Assembly (NCBI RefSeq): GCF_004342265.1
Contig: NZ_SMCS01000004.1
Location: forward strand, 248,001-312,000
Direction: 5' to 3'
Source of the DNA: Luteibacter rhizovicinus
GTDB lineage: Bacteria > Pseudomonadota > Gammaproteobacteria > Xanthomonadales > Rhodanobacteraceae
DNA length: 64,000 nucleotides
Shown piece by piece: positions 55,712 through 63,820 of this stretch (its first letter is position 1; each line of letters begins with the position of its first letter). Under the pieces are notes generated by a model. That model saw only the letters and a list, made by a program, of their open reading frames with translations, was not told the origin of the DNA and did no database searches. The position numbers and the translations under genes were made by a program.

Positions 55712-56570
55712 TATCGATGGTTCGGTCGGGCCGCTGGCCCGCCGGATCGTGCTGCCGCTGGAAGAGTGGCAGGAGTCGCTGCGCTTCGCCTGTTCGCTAG
55801 GGGCGCTGCGTCGTTTTCGCGAAACGCTGGATGCCACGTTGCCTGCCGATTTCGGCACCGTATTCACGGGCAGCGGAGACTTCCACCATCTTACCTGGCC
55901 GCTGATCGAGCGAGTCCCCGGCCGCGAGCCGTTCCAGGTCGTGGTATTCGACAACCATCCGGACAACATGCGCTTTCCGTTCGGCGTGCATTGCGGATCG
56001 TGGGTGCGCCGCGTTGCGATGTTTCCGCGCGTCACGCACGTCCATGTCGTCGGCATTACTTCGGGCGATATCGGGCGCAAGCACGCATGGGAGAACTATC
56101 TGGCCCCGTTGCGTGCGCGCAAACTCACGTACTGGTCGTCCGGTGTGGACACCGGTTGGGCGCAGCGCGTGGGACTTGGCCACGGATTCCGCAGCTTCGC
56201 CACGTCCGCCGACCTGGTGGCCGCTTTCGTCGACGAGCAGAAGGGTCGTAGCGATGCGACTTATCTGTCGATCGACAAGGACGTTTACGACGCATCCGTT
56301 GCGATGACGAACTGGGACCAGGGCACGCTGGACGAGGCGGGCGGCGAGGCGATGATCGACGCATTGCGCGGACGCATCGTGGGTAGCGACGTGACTGGCG
56401 AGATATCGCGTTATCGCTATAAGTCATGGTGGAAACGACGTCTGAGCGCGATGGACGGTCAGGAAGAAGTCGCCGAGGAAAGCCTCGCGGCATGGCAGGC
56501 GCAGCAGCACGCACTCAACGAACGCCTGCTGCTAGCCATCGCCCGCAATACCGCCAGCTCCGTGTTGTAG
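55692..56570 (+). CDS. Ureohydrolase-fold (arginase/agmatinase-like) protein
   Basis: A 292-residue protein with the dinuclear-metal signature of the arginase/agmatinase/HDAC superfamily: His65/His66 in GSGDFHHL, Asp87-x-His89-x-Asp91 in FDNHPDN, Asp195/Asp197 in LSIDKDVYD, and Glu237 in TGEIS. The canonical GGDHS and SxDxDxxDP motifs are altered, so substrate is unclear. It may remove a guanidino or acyl group from an amine. The start overlaps the FemAB-like gene by 20 nt. The stop codon lies inside the first arm of a REP-like repeat. No arginine-catabolism gene is adjacent. Confidence 0.75.
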   Translation: MRPVVLDIDGSVGPLARRIVLPLEEWQESLRFACSLGALRRFRETLDATLPADFGTVFTGSGDFHHLTWPLIERVPGREPFQVVVFDNHPDNMRFPFGVHCGSWVRRVAMFPRVTHVHVVGITSGDIGRKHAWENYLAPLRARKLTYWSSGVDTGWAQRVGLGHGFRSFATSADLVAAFVDEQKGRSDATYLSIDKDVYDASVAMTNWDQGTLDEAGGEAMIDALRGRIVGSDVTGEISRYRYKSWWKRRLSAMDGQEEVAEESLAAWQAQQHALNERLLLAIARNTASSVL

Positions 56571-56705
56571 GAGCCCGCTTGCGGGTGAAAGCCAGCAGGG
56601 CGAGGAAGACGGATGCGCATATCCGCGAGCCCGATCTACGGGCTGCGGATGCAAACCGCATCTTCACCGCTTCGTTGGCTTTCGCCCGCAAGCGGGCTCC
56701 TACAA
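56565..56705. repeat. REP-like paired inverted repeat, copy 4
   Basis: Arms TTGTAGGAGCCCGCTTGCGG followed by GTGAAAGCC on the left and GGCTTTCGCCCGCAAGCGGG followed by CTCCTACAA on the right. The core is conserved with copies 1, 3 and 5, in the reverse orientation to copy 5. The left arm supplies the stop codon (TAG, 56568-56570) of the ureohydrolase-like gene. It lies between convergent genes. Confidence 0.9.
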
Positions 56706-56719
56706 AAAAAAGCGTAGCG

Positions 56720-57739
56720 TTACAGCCGTCCGATCAGGTACTGCACGATCAGGCTCGTCACCGCTACCGATGCCCATACGCCCAGTCCCAGCAGGATCGG
56801 GCGCGGGCCGGTCGACGCCATGCGCCGCAGGTCGGCCGACAGGCCGATCGAGGTCAGCGCCACGATGATCAGGCACTCGGCCGCGAAGTGAACCCAGGGT
56901 AGTGCGACCTCGGGAACCAGGCCTGCTGTGCGCACGGCCGAAGCGACCAGGAACCAGAGGATGAACCAGGGAAAGATGCTGCGCAGGCTGAAGTCGCTGC
57001 GGCCGCTGCGCTTTTCCTTCCAGCCGACGATCAGTGCGAGAACGAGACAGATGGGGATGATCAGCGTGGCGCGCGTGAGCTTGACGATGGTGGCGTAGTC
57101 GCCGGCGGCATGACTGAAACTGTAGCCCGCCGCGACGACCGACGAGGTGTCGTTGATCGCGGTGCCTGCCCACAGGCCGAAGCCGAGGTCGGACAGATGC
57201 AGCAGATGGCCGAGCGCGGGAAACAGCAGTACCGCTACCAGGTTGAAAAGGAAGATGGTCGAGATCGCGAACGCGGTGTCGTGCTCGTCGGGCTTGAGGA
57301 TGGGCACCACGGCGGCGATAGCCGAACCGCCGCAGATGGCGGTGCCCACGCCGATCAACAGGCGCAGCTTGTCGTGCACGCGCAGGACCTTGCCCAGGAC
57401 GAACGCGGAGATGCCGGCAGCGGCCACCGTGGTCACCGTGACCGACAGCGATTCGAGCCCGGTATGCGCCACCTGGGTCAGGCTCAGGCCGAAGCCAAGC
57501 GCGATGATCGACCACTGGAGGATCTGCTTCGACGCGAAACGGATGCCCGGCTGGAACGATGCGGCGGGCGGGGCGAAATGGCGCACGACCAGCCCGAGAA
57601 CGATGCCGAACACGGCGCCGCCCACCAGCGGCAGCAGTTTCCCCAGCCCGAAAGCGACGGCGGCGACGGCGAAAGCCAGGGCCAGGCCGGGAAGCTTGTT
57701 CTGAGCGGGAGGGATGGTGACGGTTTCGATGGCGGACAT
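56720..57739 (-). CDS. yeiH: YeiH-type (UPF0324) membrane protein
   Basis: A 339-residue inner-membrane protein with ten or eleven hydrophobic helices, belonging to the YeiH/UPF0324 family, proposed to export sulfonates or sulfate. Family features are ALGFGLSLTQV, GVGTAICGGSAIAA (central conserved motif) and WAGTAINDTSSVVAAGY. It is divergent from a YeiE-like LysR regulator across 90 nt, the arrangement seen in many proteobacteria. Confidence 0.9.
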   Translation of the reverse strand: MSAIETVTIPPAQNKLPGLALAFAVAAVAFGLGKLLPLVGGAVFGIVLGLVVRHFAPPAASFQPGIRFASKQILQWSIIALGFGLSLTQVAHTGLESLSVTVTTVAAAGISAFVLGKVLRVHDKLRLLIGVGTAICGGSAIAAVVPILKPDEHDTAFAISTIFLFNLVAVLLFPALGHLLHLSDLGFGLWAGTAINDTSSVVAAGYSFSHAAGDYATIVKLTRATLIIPICLVLALIVGWKEKRSGRSDFSLRSIFPWFILWFLVASAVRTAGLVPEVALPWVHFAAECLIIVALTSIGLSADLRRMASTGPRPILLGLGVWASVAVTSLIVQYLIGRL

Positions 57740-57785
57740 GAGGGTGGTTCCAGAGCGATGGCGCTATTTTCCGCTCCTGAAATCC

Positions 57786-57821
57786 ATAAGCATATTGAGT
57801 ATGTCTTATTCAGTGTATAAG
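57786..57821. promoter_or_regulatory. Three phased half-sites: candidate LysR operator for yeiH
   Basis: ATAAG (57786-57790), CTTAT (57805-57809) and ATAAG (57817-57821). The last two form a perfect 17-bp dyad, CTTAT-N7-ATAAG, the T-N11-A type of LysR box. It lies 8 nt before the LysR start and 46 nt from the yeiH start, in the shared control region. Confidence 0.6.
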
Positions 57822-57829
57822 AATGACTG

Positions 57830-58705
57830 ATGATAGGAATCAGCCCCCGCCAGCTCGAAGTCTTCGTGGCCATTGCCCTGGATGGCAGCGTTCGTGCGGC
57901 GGCCGAGCGTCTGTATCTCAGTCAGCCGGCCGCCAGCATGGCGCTGGCGGAGCTGGAGCGTCAGTTGGGTTCACCCTTGTTCGCTCGCGAGAAGGGCCGG
58001 CTGCGGCTCAACGCACGCGGCCGTGAACTGTTGCCGTTGGCGCAGGAGCTGATCGAACGCTTCGCGGAACTGGAGCGTCGCGCCGGCGATGCCAGTGCGG
58101 CGTTGAGTGGCGAACTTCGCGTCGGTGCGAGCAATACGGTCGGCAACTATCTGGTCGGCGATCTGCTCGGTCCGTTTGCGTCGGCGCATCCGGGGGTGTC
58201 ATTACGGCTTGGCGTCGCCAATACGGCGCGCATTGCCGAAGGCGTGCTGGATCATGCTTACGACGTCGGTTGCGTCGAAGGCCCGGTCACGCACCCTTCG
58301 CTGGACGTACGACCCTGGCGCGAAGACTGGCTGGCGGTATGCGTGCGTCCGGACCATCGTCTTGCGGGAAAACCGCGGCTGCGCCGCGAAGACTTCGCAG
58401 GCGAACGCTGGGTGCTGCGCGAACGCGGTTCGGCGACCCGTGCCATGAGCGAACGCGCACTGGCGGAACTGCCCGCCGGCACGACGGTCCTGGAGCTCGA
58501 TCAGTCCGAGGCGATCAAGCAGGCGGTGATCGCGGGATTGGGCATCGCCTGTCTTCCCGCTGTGGCGATCGGCGATGCCGTTGCGGCAGGGCGGTTAGCT
58601 GTACTCAAAACGCCGTTTCTGGATATGCGCCGGGTACTGTCGGTGGTGGTGCACCGGTCGCGTTATCGCGGGGCGCTGCTGGATGCGTTTCTGGGGATGC
58701 TGTAA
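57830..58705 (+). CDS. YeiE-like LysR-family regulator
   Basis: A 291-residue LysR protein. The winged helix covers residues 5-65 (PRQLEVFVAIALDGSVRAAAERLYLSQPAAS in separate blocks). The effector domain shows the CysB-like GELRVGASNTVGNYLVGDLLG (about 92-112). It is close to YeiE, which in E. coli controls yeiH and sulfite-related genes. Divergent position and a dyad upstream support control of yeiH. A REP-like repeat follows. Confidence 0.92.
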   Translation: MIGISPRQLEVFVAIALDGSVRAAAERLYLSQPAASMALAELERQLGSPLFAREKGRLRLNARGRELLPLAQELIERFAELERRAGDASAALSGELRVGASNTVGNYLVGDLLGPFASAHPGVSLRLGVANTARIAEGVLDHAYDVGCVEGPVTHPSLDVRPWREDWLAVCVRPDHRLAGKPRLRREDFAGERWVLRERGSATRAMSERALAELPAGTTVLELDQSEAIKQAVIAGLGIACLPAVAIGDAVAAGRLAVLKTPFLDMRRVLSVVVHRSRYRGALLDAFLGML

Positions 58706-58725
58706 CCGGAGTGCTTTCCATCCCT

Positions 58726-58864
58726 TGTAGGAGCCCGCTTGCGGGCGAAAGCCAACGGAGCGGCGATGCCATGCGTGACATCCGCAGCCCGCAGATCGGG
58801 CTCGCGGATGTAAGCATCCGTCTTCCTCGCCCCGTTGGCTTTCGCCCGCAAGCGGGCTCCTACA
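58726..58864. repeat. REP-like paired inverted repeat, copy 5
   Basis: Perfect 28-nt arms (58726-58753 and 58837-58864) built from TGTAGGAGCCCGCTTGCGGG plus CGAAAGCC, with the conserved core (CGGCGATGCC, CATCCGCAGCCCG, CATCCGTCTTCCTCGCC). It lies between the convergent LysR and ptsI genes, in the same orientation as copy 1. Confidence 0.92.
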
Positions 58865-58877
58865 CAGGGATGGCGGG

Positions 58878-60653
58878 TTACAGCGCCCCAACCTCATCGG
58901 TATCGCATTCGCCGATGACGCCGTGCGCGAGCACCGTGAGCAGGTGCGCCTCGACCTCGTCGCGGGTATGCGCGCGGAACAGCTTCGGCGCCGCCTGCCG
59001 CAATGCCTTGCAATCGAGCACGGTCAGCTTGTCGCGCACCTGTAGCAACTGTCCCGGATGCATGCTGAATTCCTCGAGGCCCATGGCGACGAGGAGCGGC
59101 GTGAATGCGGTATCGCCCGCGATTTCGCCGCAGAGACTGACCGGCTTGCGTGCCCGTCGAGCCGCGGCGATGACGTGTGCGATAAGACGCAGGAACGCCG
59201 GTTGCAATGGATCGTAAATCCCTTCCAGTGCATCGTTGTTGCGATCGGCCGCCAATACGTACTGGGCCAGATCGTTCGTTCCGATGGAAAGGAAATCGGC
59301 TTTCTGCAGAATGCTGGTGACACCGATGGCGGCGGCGGGTACTTCGATCATCGCGCCGATATCGAGACGCTCGGGCAACTCATGGCCTTCGCGGCTCAAC
59401 GCTTCGCGGGCTTTCTTGATCAGCGCGCGTACGGCGACCATTTCGCCCATGTGCGTGACCATGGGCACGAGGATACGGATCGGGCCGTAACACGCGGCGC
59501 GCAGGATGGCGCGCAACTGCACGCTGAAAACGTCCGGGTAACGCAGGGACAGCCGCACGCCGCGCACGCCGAGCGCGGGATTTTCTTCGCCGCGAATGGT
59601 CAGTCCGGCGGCGTCGGCTTTGTCCGCGCCGAGATCCAGCGTACGGATGGTGACGGGCAGGCCGCCCATGCCGAGAACCAGGTCGCGGTAGGCCACGAAC
59701 TGTTCGTCTTCGGAAGGCAATCCGCGCTGGCGCAGGAAAAGGAATTCGGAACGATAAAGACCGATACCGTCGGCACCGCGCGCACGCGCCTGGGCGACAT
59801 CGCTTGCGATTTCCGCATTCGCGAAAAGACGCATATGCGCGCCATCGCGGGTAAGCGTGGGCGCGGAGGCAAGAGCTGCGAGGCGACGGCCTTCCTGGGC
59901 CGCCTGACGCTGCCACTGACGGTAGCGCGCGAGATCCTGGGCGGTGGGATGGACGATGACATCGCCGTTCTCGGCGTCGATCAGAACGAGATCGTCGTCG
60001 TTGATGGTGGCCAGCGCGTCGCGCGTGCCGACCAGCATGGGCAGGTTGAAACTGCGTGCCAGGATGGCGCTGTGCGAATACACGCTGCCCGCGCTGGCGA
60101 CGACGCCGAGCATGCCTTGCCCCGCCATGGACGCCATGTCGGCGGGGGCGACGGTATCGCTGACGACGATTTCGCCGACACGTGCCGCAAGCTTGCGTTC
60201 TTCGCGACTGGACTGCTGCTGCAGTACCGACATTACGCGGCCGATAACCTGGTCGATGTCTTCGCCTCGGCTCTTGAGGTAAGGGTCGTTCATCGCGTCG
60301 AACACGGCGGCGAGCCGGTCGCGCTGCATCTTCAGAGCCGCGCTGGCCGTGTAGTGGCCTACCGAGATGAGTTCGTCCAGTCCGCGCAGCAATTCGTCGT
60401 CGTCCAGCAGCAGACTGTGCGCGTCGATGAAATCGCCGACCTCGCGGGCAAGGGCGCCATGCAGTTTGCTGCGCAGCTCGCGCAATTCCTGCCGTGCCGT
60501 GTCGATCGCCTTGTGCAGGCGTTCGATTTCCGGACCGATTTCTTCGTTCTCGAGCAGACGCGTGTCGACGGTGTAAATGCTGGGCTGAACAAGACGCGCG
60601 CGTCCGAGGGCCATACCCCTGGCCGCGGGTGTGCCGGTCAGCACGTATCTCAT
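58878..60653 (-). CDS. ptsI: PTS enzyme I
   Basis: A 591-residue PEP-protein phosphotransferase, first enzyme of the PTS phosphate relay. The phospho-histidine is His194 in SHSAILAR; the PEP-binding domain has IGLYRSEFLF, GVRLSLRYPDVF, GAMIEVPAA, and FSIGTNDLAQY. The C-terminus ends ECDTDEVGAL. No PTS permease lies nearby, so with HPr and EIIA it is a regulatory relay of the kind known in Xanthomonas. It is the last gene of the hpf-hprK-rapZ-EIIA-HPr-EI block, read right to left. Confidence 0.95.
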   Translation of the reverse strand: MRYVLTGTPAARGMALGRARLVQPSIYTVDTRLLENEEIGPEIERLHKAIDTARQELRELRSKLHGALAREVGDFIDAHSLLLDDDELLRGLDELISVGHYTASAALKMQRDRLAAVFDAMNDPYLKSRGEDIDQVIGRVMSVLQQQSSREERKLAARVGEIVVSDTVAPADMASMAGQGMLGVVASAGSVYSHSAILARSFNLPMLVGTRDALATINDDDLVLIDAENGDVIVHPTAQDLARYRQWQRQAAQEGRRLAALASAPTLTRDGAHMRLFANAEIASDVAQARARGADGIGLYRSEFLFLRQRGLPSEDEQFVAYRDLVLGMGGLPVTIRTLDLGADKADAAGLTIRGEENPALGVRGVRLSLRYPDVFSVQLRAILRAACYGPIRILVPMVTHMGEMVAVRALIKKAREALSREGHELPERLDIGAMIEVPAAAIGVTSILQKADFLSIGTNDLAQYVLAADRNNDALEGIYDPLQPAFLRLIAHVIAAARRARKPVSLCGEIAGDTAFTPLLVAMGLEEFSMHPGQLLQVRDKLTVLDCKALRQAAPKLFRAHTRDEVEAHLLTVLAHGVIGECDTDEVGAL

Positions 60654-60685
60654 TCGAACCTCGTCGTACTGCCTTCGGACATGCG

Positions 60686-60955
60686 TTAAGCGCCTTCGTC
60701 GAACTTGCGGTTGAACAGGTCGATGACGGCCGCGAGCGCGTCGACCTCGTCCGGGCCGTCCGCGCGCACAGTAAGGGAAGTGCCCATTCCCGCCGCGAGC
60801 ATCATGACGCCCATGATGCTTTGCGCATTCACTTCGCGTCCCTTATTGAGAAGCCACACGCCGGATTTGAAACGCGAGACCAGCTGTACCAGCTTGGCCG
60901 AGGCTCGCGCGTGCAGGCCGAGCCGGTTGGATACCACGATGTCCTGTTCAAGCAT
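60686..60955 (-). CDS. ptsH: Phosphocarrier protein HPr
   Basis: An 89-residue HPr. The phosphorylated His15 is in RLGLHARASA; Ser46 (NAQSIMGVMML) is the likely HprK target, matching the presence of the hprK gene in this cluster. It shuttles phosphate from EI to EIIA and signals carbon status. The start overlaps the EIIA stop by 8 nt, so translation is probably coupled. Confidence 0.95.
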   Translation of the reverse strand: MLEQDIVVSNRLGLHARASAKLVQLVSRFKSGVWLLNKGREVNAQSIMGVMMLAAGMGTSLTVRADGPDEVDALAAVIDLFNRKFDEGA

Positions 60956-61340
60956 GGTCGATGAAAATTCCCCCGCGACCGCCTGTGGCGGCGATTTCCG
61001 CCAGTTCGGGTAGCGTTTTTTCCGAGTAGTTGAGAACGCGCAGCAGCATCGGCAGATTGAGGCCGGAGACGCAGCGCAGATGGACGCCGAGTTCGCCAAG
61101 CGACAGGCCGATATTGCAGGGCGTGGCGCCATACAGGTCGGCCAGCACCAGCACGCCGTCGCCCTGGTCCAGGTCGCGGGCGTGTTTCGCCGTGAGCGTA
61201 CGCATGATGTCGGGGTCGGAGTTGGCCGGTACCTCGACGGCATCCACGGTCAGCGGAAGCGACGGTATGACATGGCGCGCGGCGGAGATCAGCGCTTTGC
61301 CGACCGCCTCGTGCGTCATGAGCAGAACGCCGACGCTCAT
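60948..61340 (-). CDS. PTS EIIA component (mannose/ManX type)
   Basis: A 130-residue EIIA domain of the mannose family. His10 in VLLMTHEAVG is the expected phosphorylation site. As no EIIB, EIIC or EIID partner lies near, it probably has a regulatory role, as shown for EIIA-Man in Xanthomonas. It lies between rapZ and ptsH. Confidence 0.9.
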   Translation of the reverse strand: MSVGVLLMTHEAVGKALISAARHVIPSLPLTVDAVEVPANSDPDIMRTLTAKHARDLDQGDGVLVLADLYGATPCNIGLSLGELGVHLRCVSGLNLPMLLRVLNYSEKTLPELAEIAATGGRGGIFIDHA

Positions 61341-61379
61341 GTCTGTGGATCGCGTGTTGTGAAAAGTTTCGTCATGGCG

Positions 61380-62276
61380 TCATTCGAGTTCGCGGTGGAA
61401 GGTGAGGACGTTGCCGCGCTCCGCGCGAAAATGCTGGGCGAGTTTCTCGACCAGGTAGACGGATCGATGACGGCCCCCGGTACAACCGATCGAGACGGTG
61501 ACATAGCTGCGGTCGGCACCCTCGAAACGGGGTAACCAGGTTTCCAGCCAGCGCACCACATCGCCATAGTACTCGCCTGCCATGGGCTGCGCCTCCAGAT
61601 ACTCGCGCACGGGCAGGTCCTTGCCCGACAAGGGGCGCAGGGCGGCCTCCCAGTGCGGGTTCGGCAGACACCGGGCGTCGAAGACGAAATCGGCGTCGGG
61701 AGGCAGGCCGCGGCGGTAGGCAAACGATTCGAAAAGCAGGGTGGTGCCGTCCGACGCCTCGGCGTAGCCCGTGGCGAACAGCCGGCGTAGCTGATGGACG
61801 TTGAGGTCGCTGGAATCGATCACCTTGTCGGCGATGTTCACCAGCGGACGCAGCAGCTTGCGTTCCTGGGCGATGGAATCGGCCAGCGACAGGCGCTCGA
61901 TCGCCAGAGGGTGCCGGCGGCGGGTTTCCGAATAGCGCTTGATGAGCACTTCGTCGCGGCTGTCCAGGAAGATCAGGTGGACCTGGACACCGGACGTCGC
62001 CAGTTCGGAAAGCACCTGGGGCATGCGCTGGAGGTCGGCGACGCGATTACGCACGTCGACACCTACCGCGATCCGCTTGCGCGGACCGTGTTCGCCGTGG
62101 CTGACCGCCGCAACCAGTTGCGGCATCAGCGCGGCCGGCAGGTTGTCCACGCAATAGAACTCGAGATCCTCGAGCGCGCGCAGGGCGACCGTCTTGCCGC
62201 CGCCGGACATGCCGGTCAGGACGACGAGGTGGATGGCGTCGGCGTCGACGATGGGGGTGAACGGGCTCTCGGTCAT
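61380..62276 (-). CDS. rapZ: RNase adapter protein RapZ
   Basis: A 298-residue P-loop protein. Walker A is GMSGGGKT (residues 22-29). The C-terminal domain ends in STGCTGGRHRSVYL-like (IGCTGGRHRSVYLVEKLAQHF), the family's hallmark. In E. coli, RapZ senses GlcN6P and steers RNase E to the sRNA GlmZ, so controlling UDP-GlcNAc supply. The genes lie in the same order as in Xanthomonas. Whether a GlmZ sRNA exists here is not known. Confidence 0.95.
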   Translation of the reverse strand: MTESPFTPIVDADAIHLVVLTGMSGGGKTVALRALEDLEFYCVDNLPAALMPQLVAAVSHGEHGPRKRIAVGVDVRNRVADLQRMPQVLSELATSGVQVHLIFLDSRDEVLIKRYSETRRRHPLAIERLSLADSIAQERKLLRPLVNIADKVIDSSDLNVHQLRRLFATGYAEASDGTTLLFESFAYRRGLPPDADFVFDARCLPNPHWEAALRPLSGKDLPVREYLEAQPMAGEYYGDVVRWLETWLPRFEGADRSYVTVSIGCTGGRHRSVYLVEKLAQHFRAERGNVLTFHRELE

Positions 62277-62283
62277 CGTGTCT

Positions 62284-63234
62284 CTACCAGGGAGGAAGCC
62301 GACGCATCTGATGTGCCTGACGGTCGATGAATGTCTGGGCCGGATCGATGCCCTTGCTCTTCAGTACGTGGTTTCGCACAGCGGCCTCGACCAGCACCGA
62401 CAGGTTGCGGCCGGGGGCCACGGGAATGGTGATCATCGGCACGTCGACATCGAGGACGTTGCGCCGGCTGACGTCGCCGGTGAGGCGGGTCATGGCGTCG
62501 GTTTCCTCGCCGTCGCGCATCGGCTTCAGGTGAATCACGAGACGAAGGTACTTGGAGGGCTTGACCGCCGTATGACCGAACATTTCACGGATATTCAGCA
62601 CGCCCAGGCCGCGCACTTCCAGCAGGTCCTGCAACAGCTCGGGGCAGGCTCCGTCGATAACGTCCGGTGCGATCAGGGTGAACTCGGTCGCATCGTCGGC
62701 CACCAGACGATGGCCGCGGCTGATCAGTTCCAGCGCCAGTTCGCTCTTGCCCGAGCCCGGCCCACCGGTGATCAGGACCCCGATGGAGAAGACTTCGAGG
62801 AAAACGCCGTGCAAGGTGACCCGCGGCGCAAGGGTGCGCGCGAGGTGGTATTGCAGGTACGTCAGCAGTTCGTGTCCGCGCTTGGTGCTCTGCCAGAGCG
62901 GTGTGTCGGTTTCTTCCGCCACTTCGCGCAGGTCGGAAGGGATCGACTGATCTTTCGTGACGATCAGCGCGGCTGGCTGATAGGCGGCGATCTTGTGGAT
63001 CGTTTCCCAGCGCTGGCGCGAATCGAGGCCATCGAGGTAGATGAGCTCCTCGGTGCCGACGATCTGGATCTTGTTGGGATAGATGACGTTGAGATAGCCA
63101 ACCAGCGAGGGCCGGCGGCTCTGCTTCGCATTGGGCTCCAGGACGCGGGCTTCGCCACGCATGCCGGCGGCCCAGCGCAGCGCCATGCGCTCGTGCACTC
63201 CGTCGAACAGTTGTCTGGCGGTAAGCCGGTCCAC
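62284..63234 (-). CDS. hprK: HPr kinase/phosphorylase
   Basis: A 316-residue bifunctional enzyme that phosphorylates and dephosphorylates HPr at a serine. Walker A is GGPGSGKS (157-164); LHGVFLEVF contains the family His; [16 protein letters not shown] is the HprK signature. I chose GTG at 63234: AAAGGA lies 6 nt upstream and the length then matches the family (about 316). The ATG at 63324 would add 30 unrelated residues. HprK is otherwise rare in gammaproteobacteria but common in Xanthomonadales. Confidence 0.94.
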   Translation of the reverse strand: MDRLTARQLFDGVHERMALRWAAGMRGEARVLEPNAKQSRRPSLVGYLNVIYPNKIQIVGTEELIYLDGLDSRQRWETIHKIAAYQPAALIVTKDQSIPSDLREVAEETDTPLWQSTKRGHELLTYLQYHLARTLAPRVTLHGVFLEVFSIGVLITGGPGSGKSELALELISRGHRLVADDATEFTLIAPDVIDGACPELLQDLLEVRGLGVLNIREMFGHTAVKPSKYLRLVIHLKPMRDGEETDAMTRLTGDVSRRNVLDVDVPMITIPVAPGRNLSVLVEAAVRNHVLKSKGIDPAQTFIDRQAHQMRRLPPW

Positions 63235-63376
63235 TTGGGATCCTTTGACGGCAGGTTGCGACGCCACCTGCGGCGTCGTCGTGAACCGTATTGTGCCATC
63301 AAGAGGGTTCGGCTGGCCCGGCAAGGGCCTCGGAGCCGGCGGGCCGCCCCGTATGGGGCGGCCTTGGGAGAGCGCA
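63235..63376. other. 142-nt hpf-hprK gap, no ptsN
   Basis: A gap with a GGCCGCCCC-GTAT-GGGGCGGCC hairpin (63342-63363, 9-bp stem) without a T run. In many related genomes ptsN (EIIA-Ntr) lies here. No reading frame in the gap resembles it. Confidence 0.65.
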
Positions 63377-63697
63377 TCAACCCGCGGCGCGGGCGTTGCG
63401 GACTTCCTGATTGTGGTGATCGGTGAGTTTTTCTTTGTGCTTGCGCAACTGGTCGACCAGCTTGGCCATCATCGCATCGATGGCGACGTACATGTCGGTG
63501 CCGGTAGCCTCCGCGTGCAGGTTGTCGCCAGCGCAGGCGAGAGTTCCCGCGGCCTTTTTCTCGGCGTCGACGGAGAGGACCACGGTCAGAATTTTTATAT
63601 TCTCGAAAAGGCGTTCGAAGCGGCTGATTTGTGACTCGACTCGTTCGCGCAGAGCCGGGGTGATGTCAATGTGCTTGCCGCTGAGCTGTACTTTCAT
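63377..63697 (-). CDS. hpf: Ribosome hibernation promoting factor HPF (short form)
   Basis: A 106-residue short HPF that binds idle 70S ribosomes and promotes 100S dimers. The core is [20 protein letters not shown], then [19 protein letters not shown] and [17 protein letters not shown] chose ATG 63697, preceded by AGGAGG at ideal spacing. The position just after rpoN is conserved. The protein lacks the C-terminal dimerisation domain of long HPFs. Confidence 0.94.
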   Translation of the reverse strand: MKVQLSGKHIDITPALRERVESQISRFERLFENIKILTVVLSVDAEKKAAGTLACAGDNLHAEATGTDMYVAIDAMMAKLVDQLRKHKEKLTDHHNQEVRNARAAG

Positions 63698-63820
63698 GAC
63701 GCCTCCTTGTTGCTGAGGTTGTCGCCGTTTCGGCGACGAGGACGGAGCGGCCTTGGCCTGCTCCTCGAGCCTGAACTTATGAAGACACACTATTCGCAGT
63801 GGGGTTCCCGCAGCCGCGAT

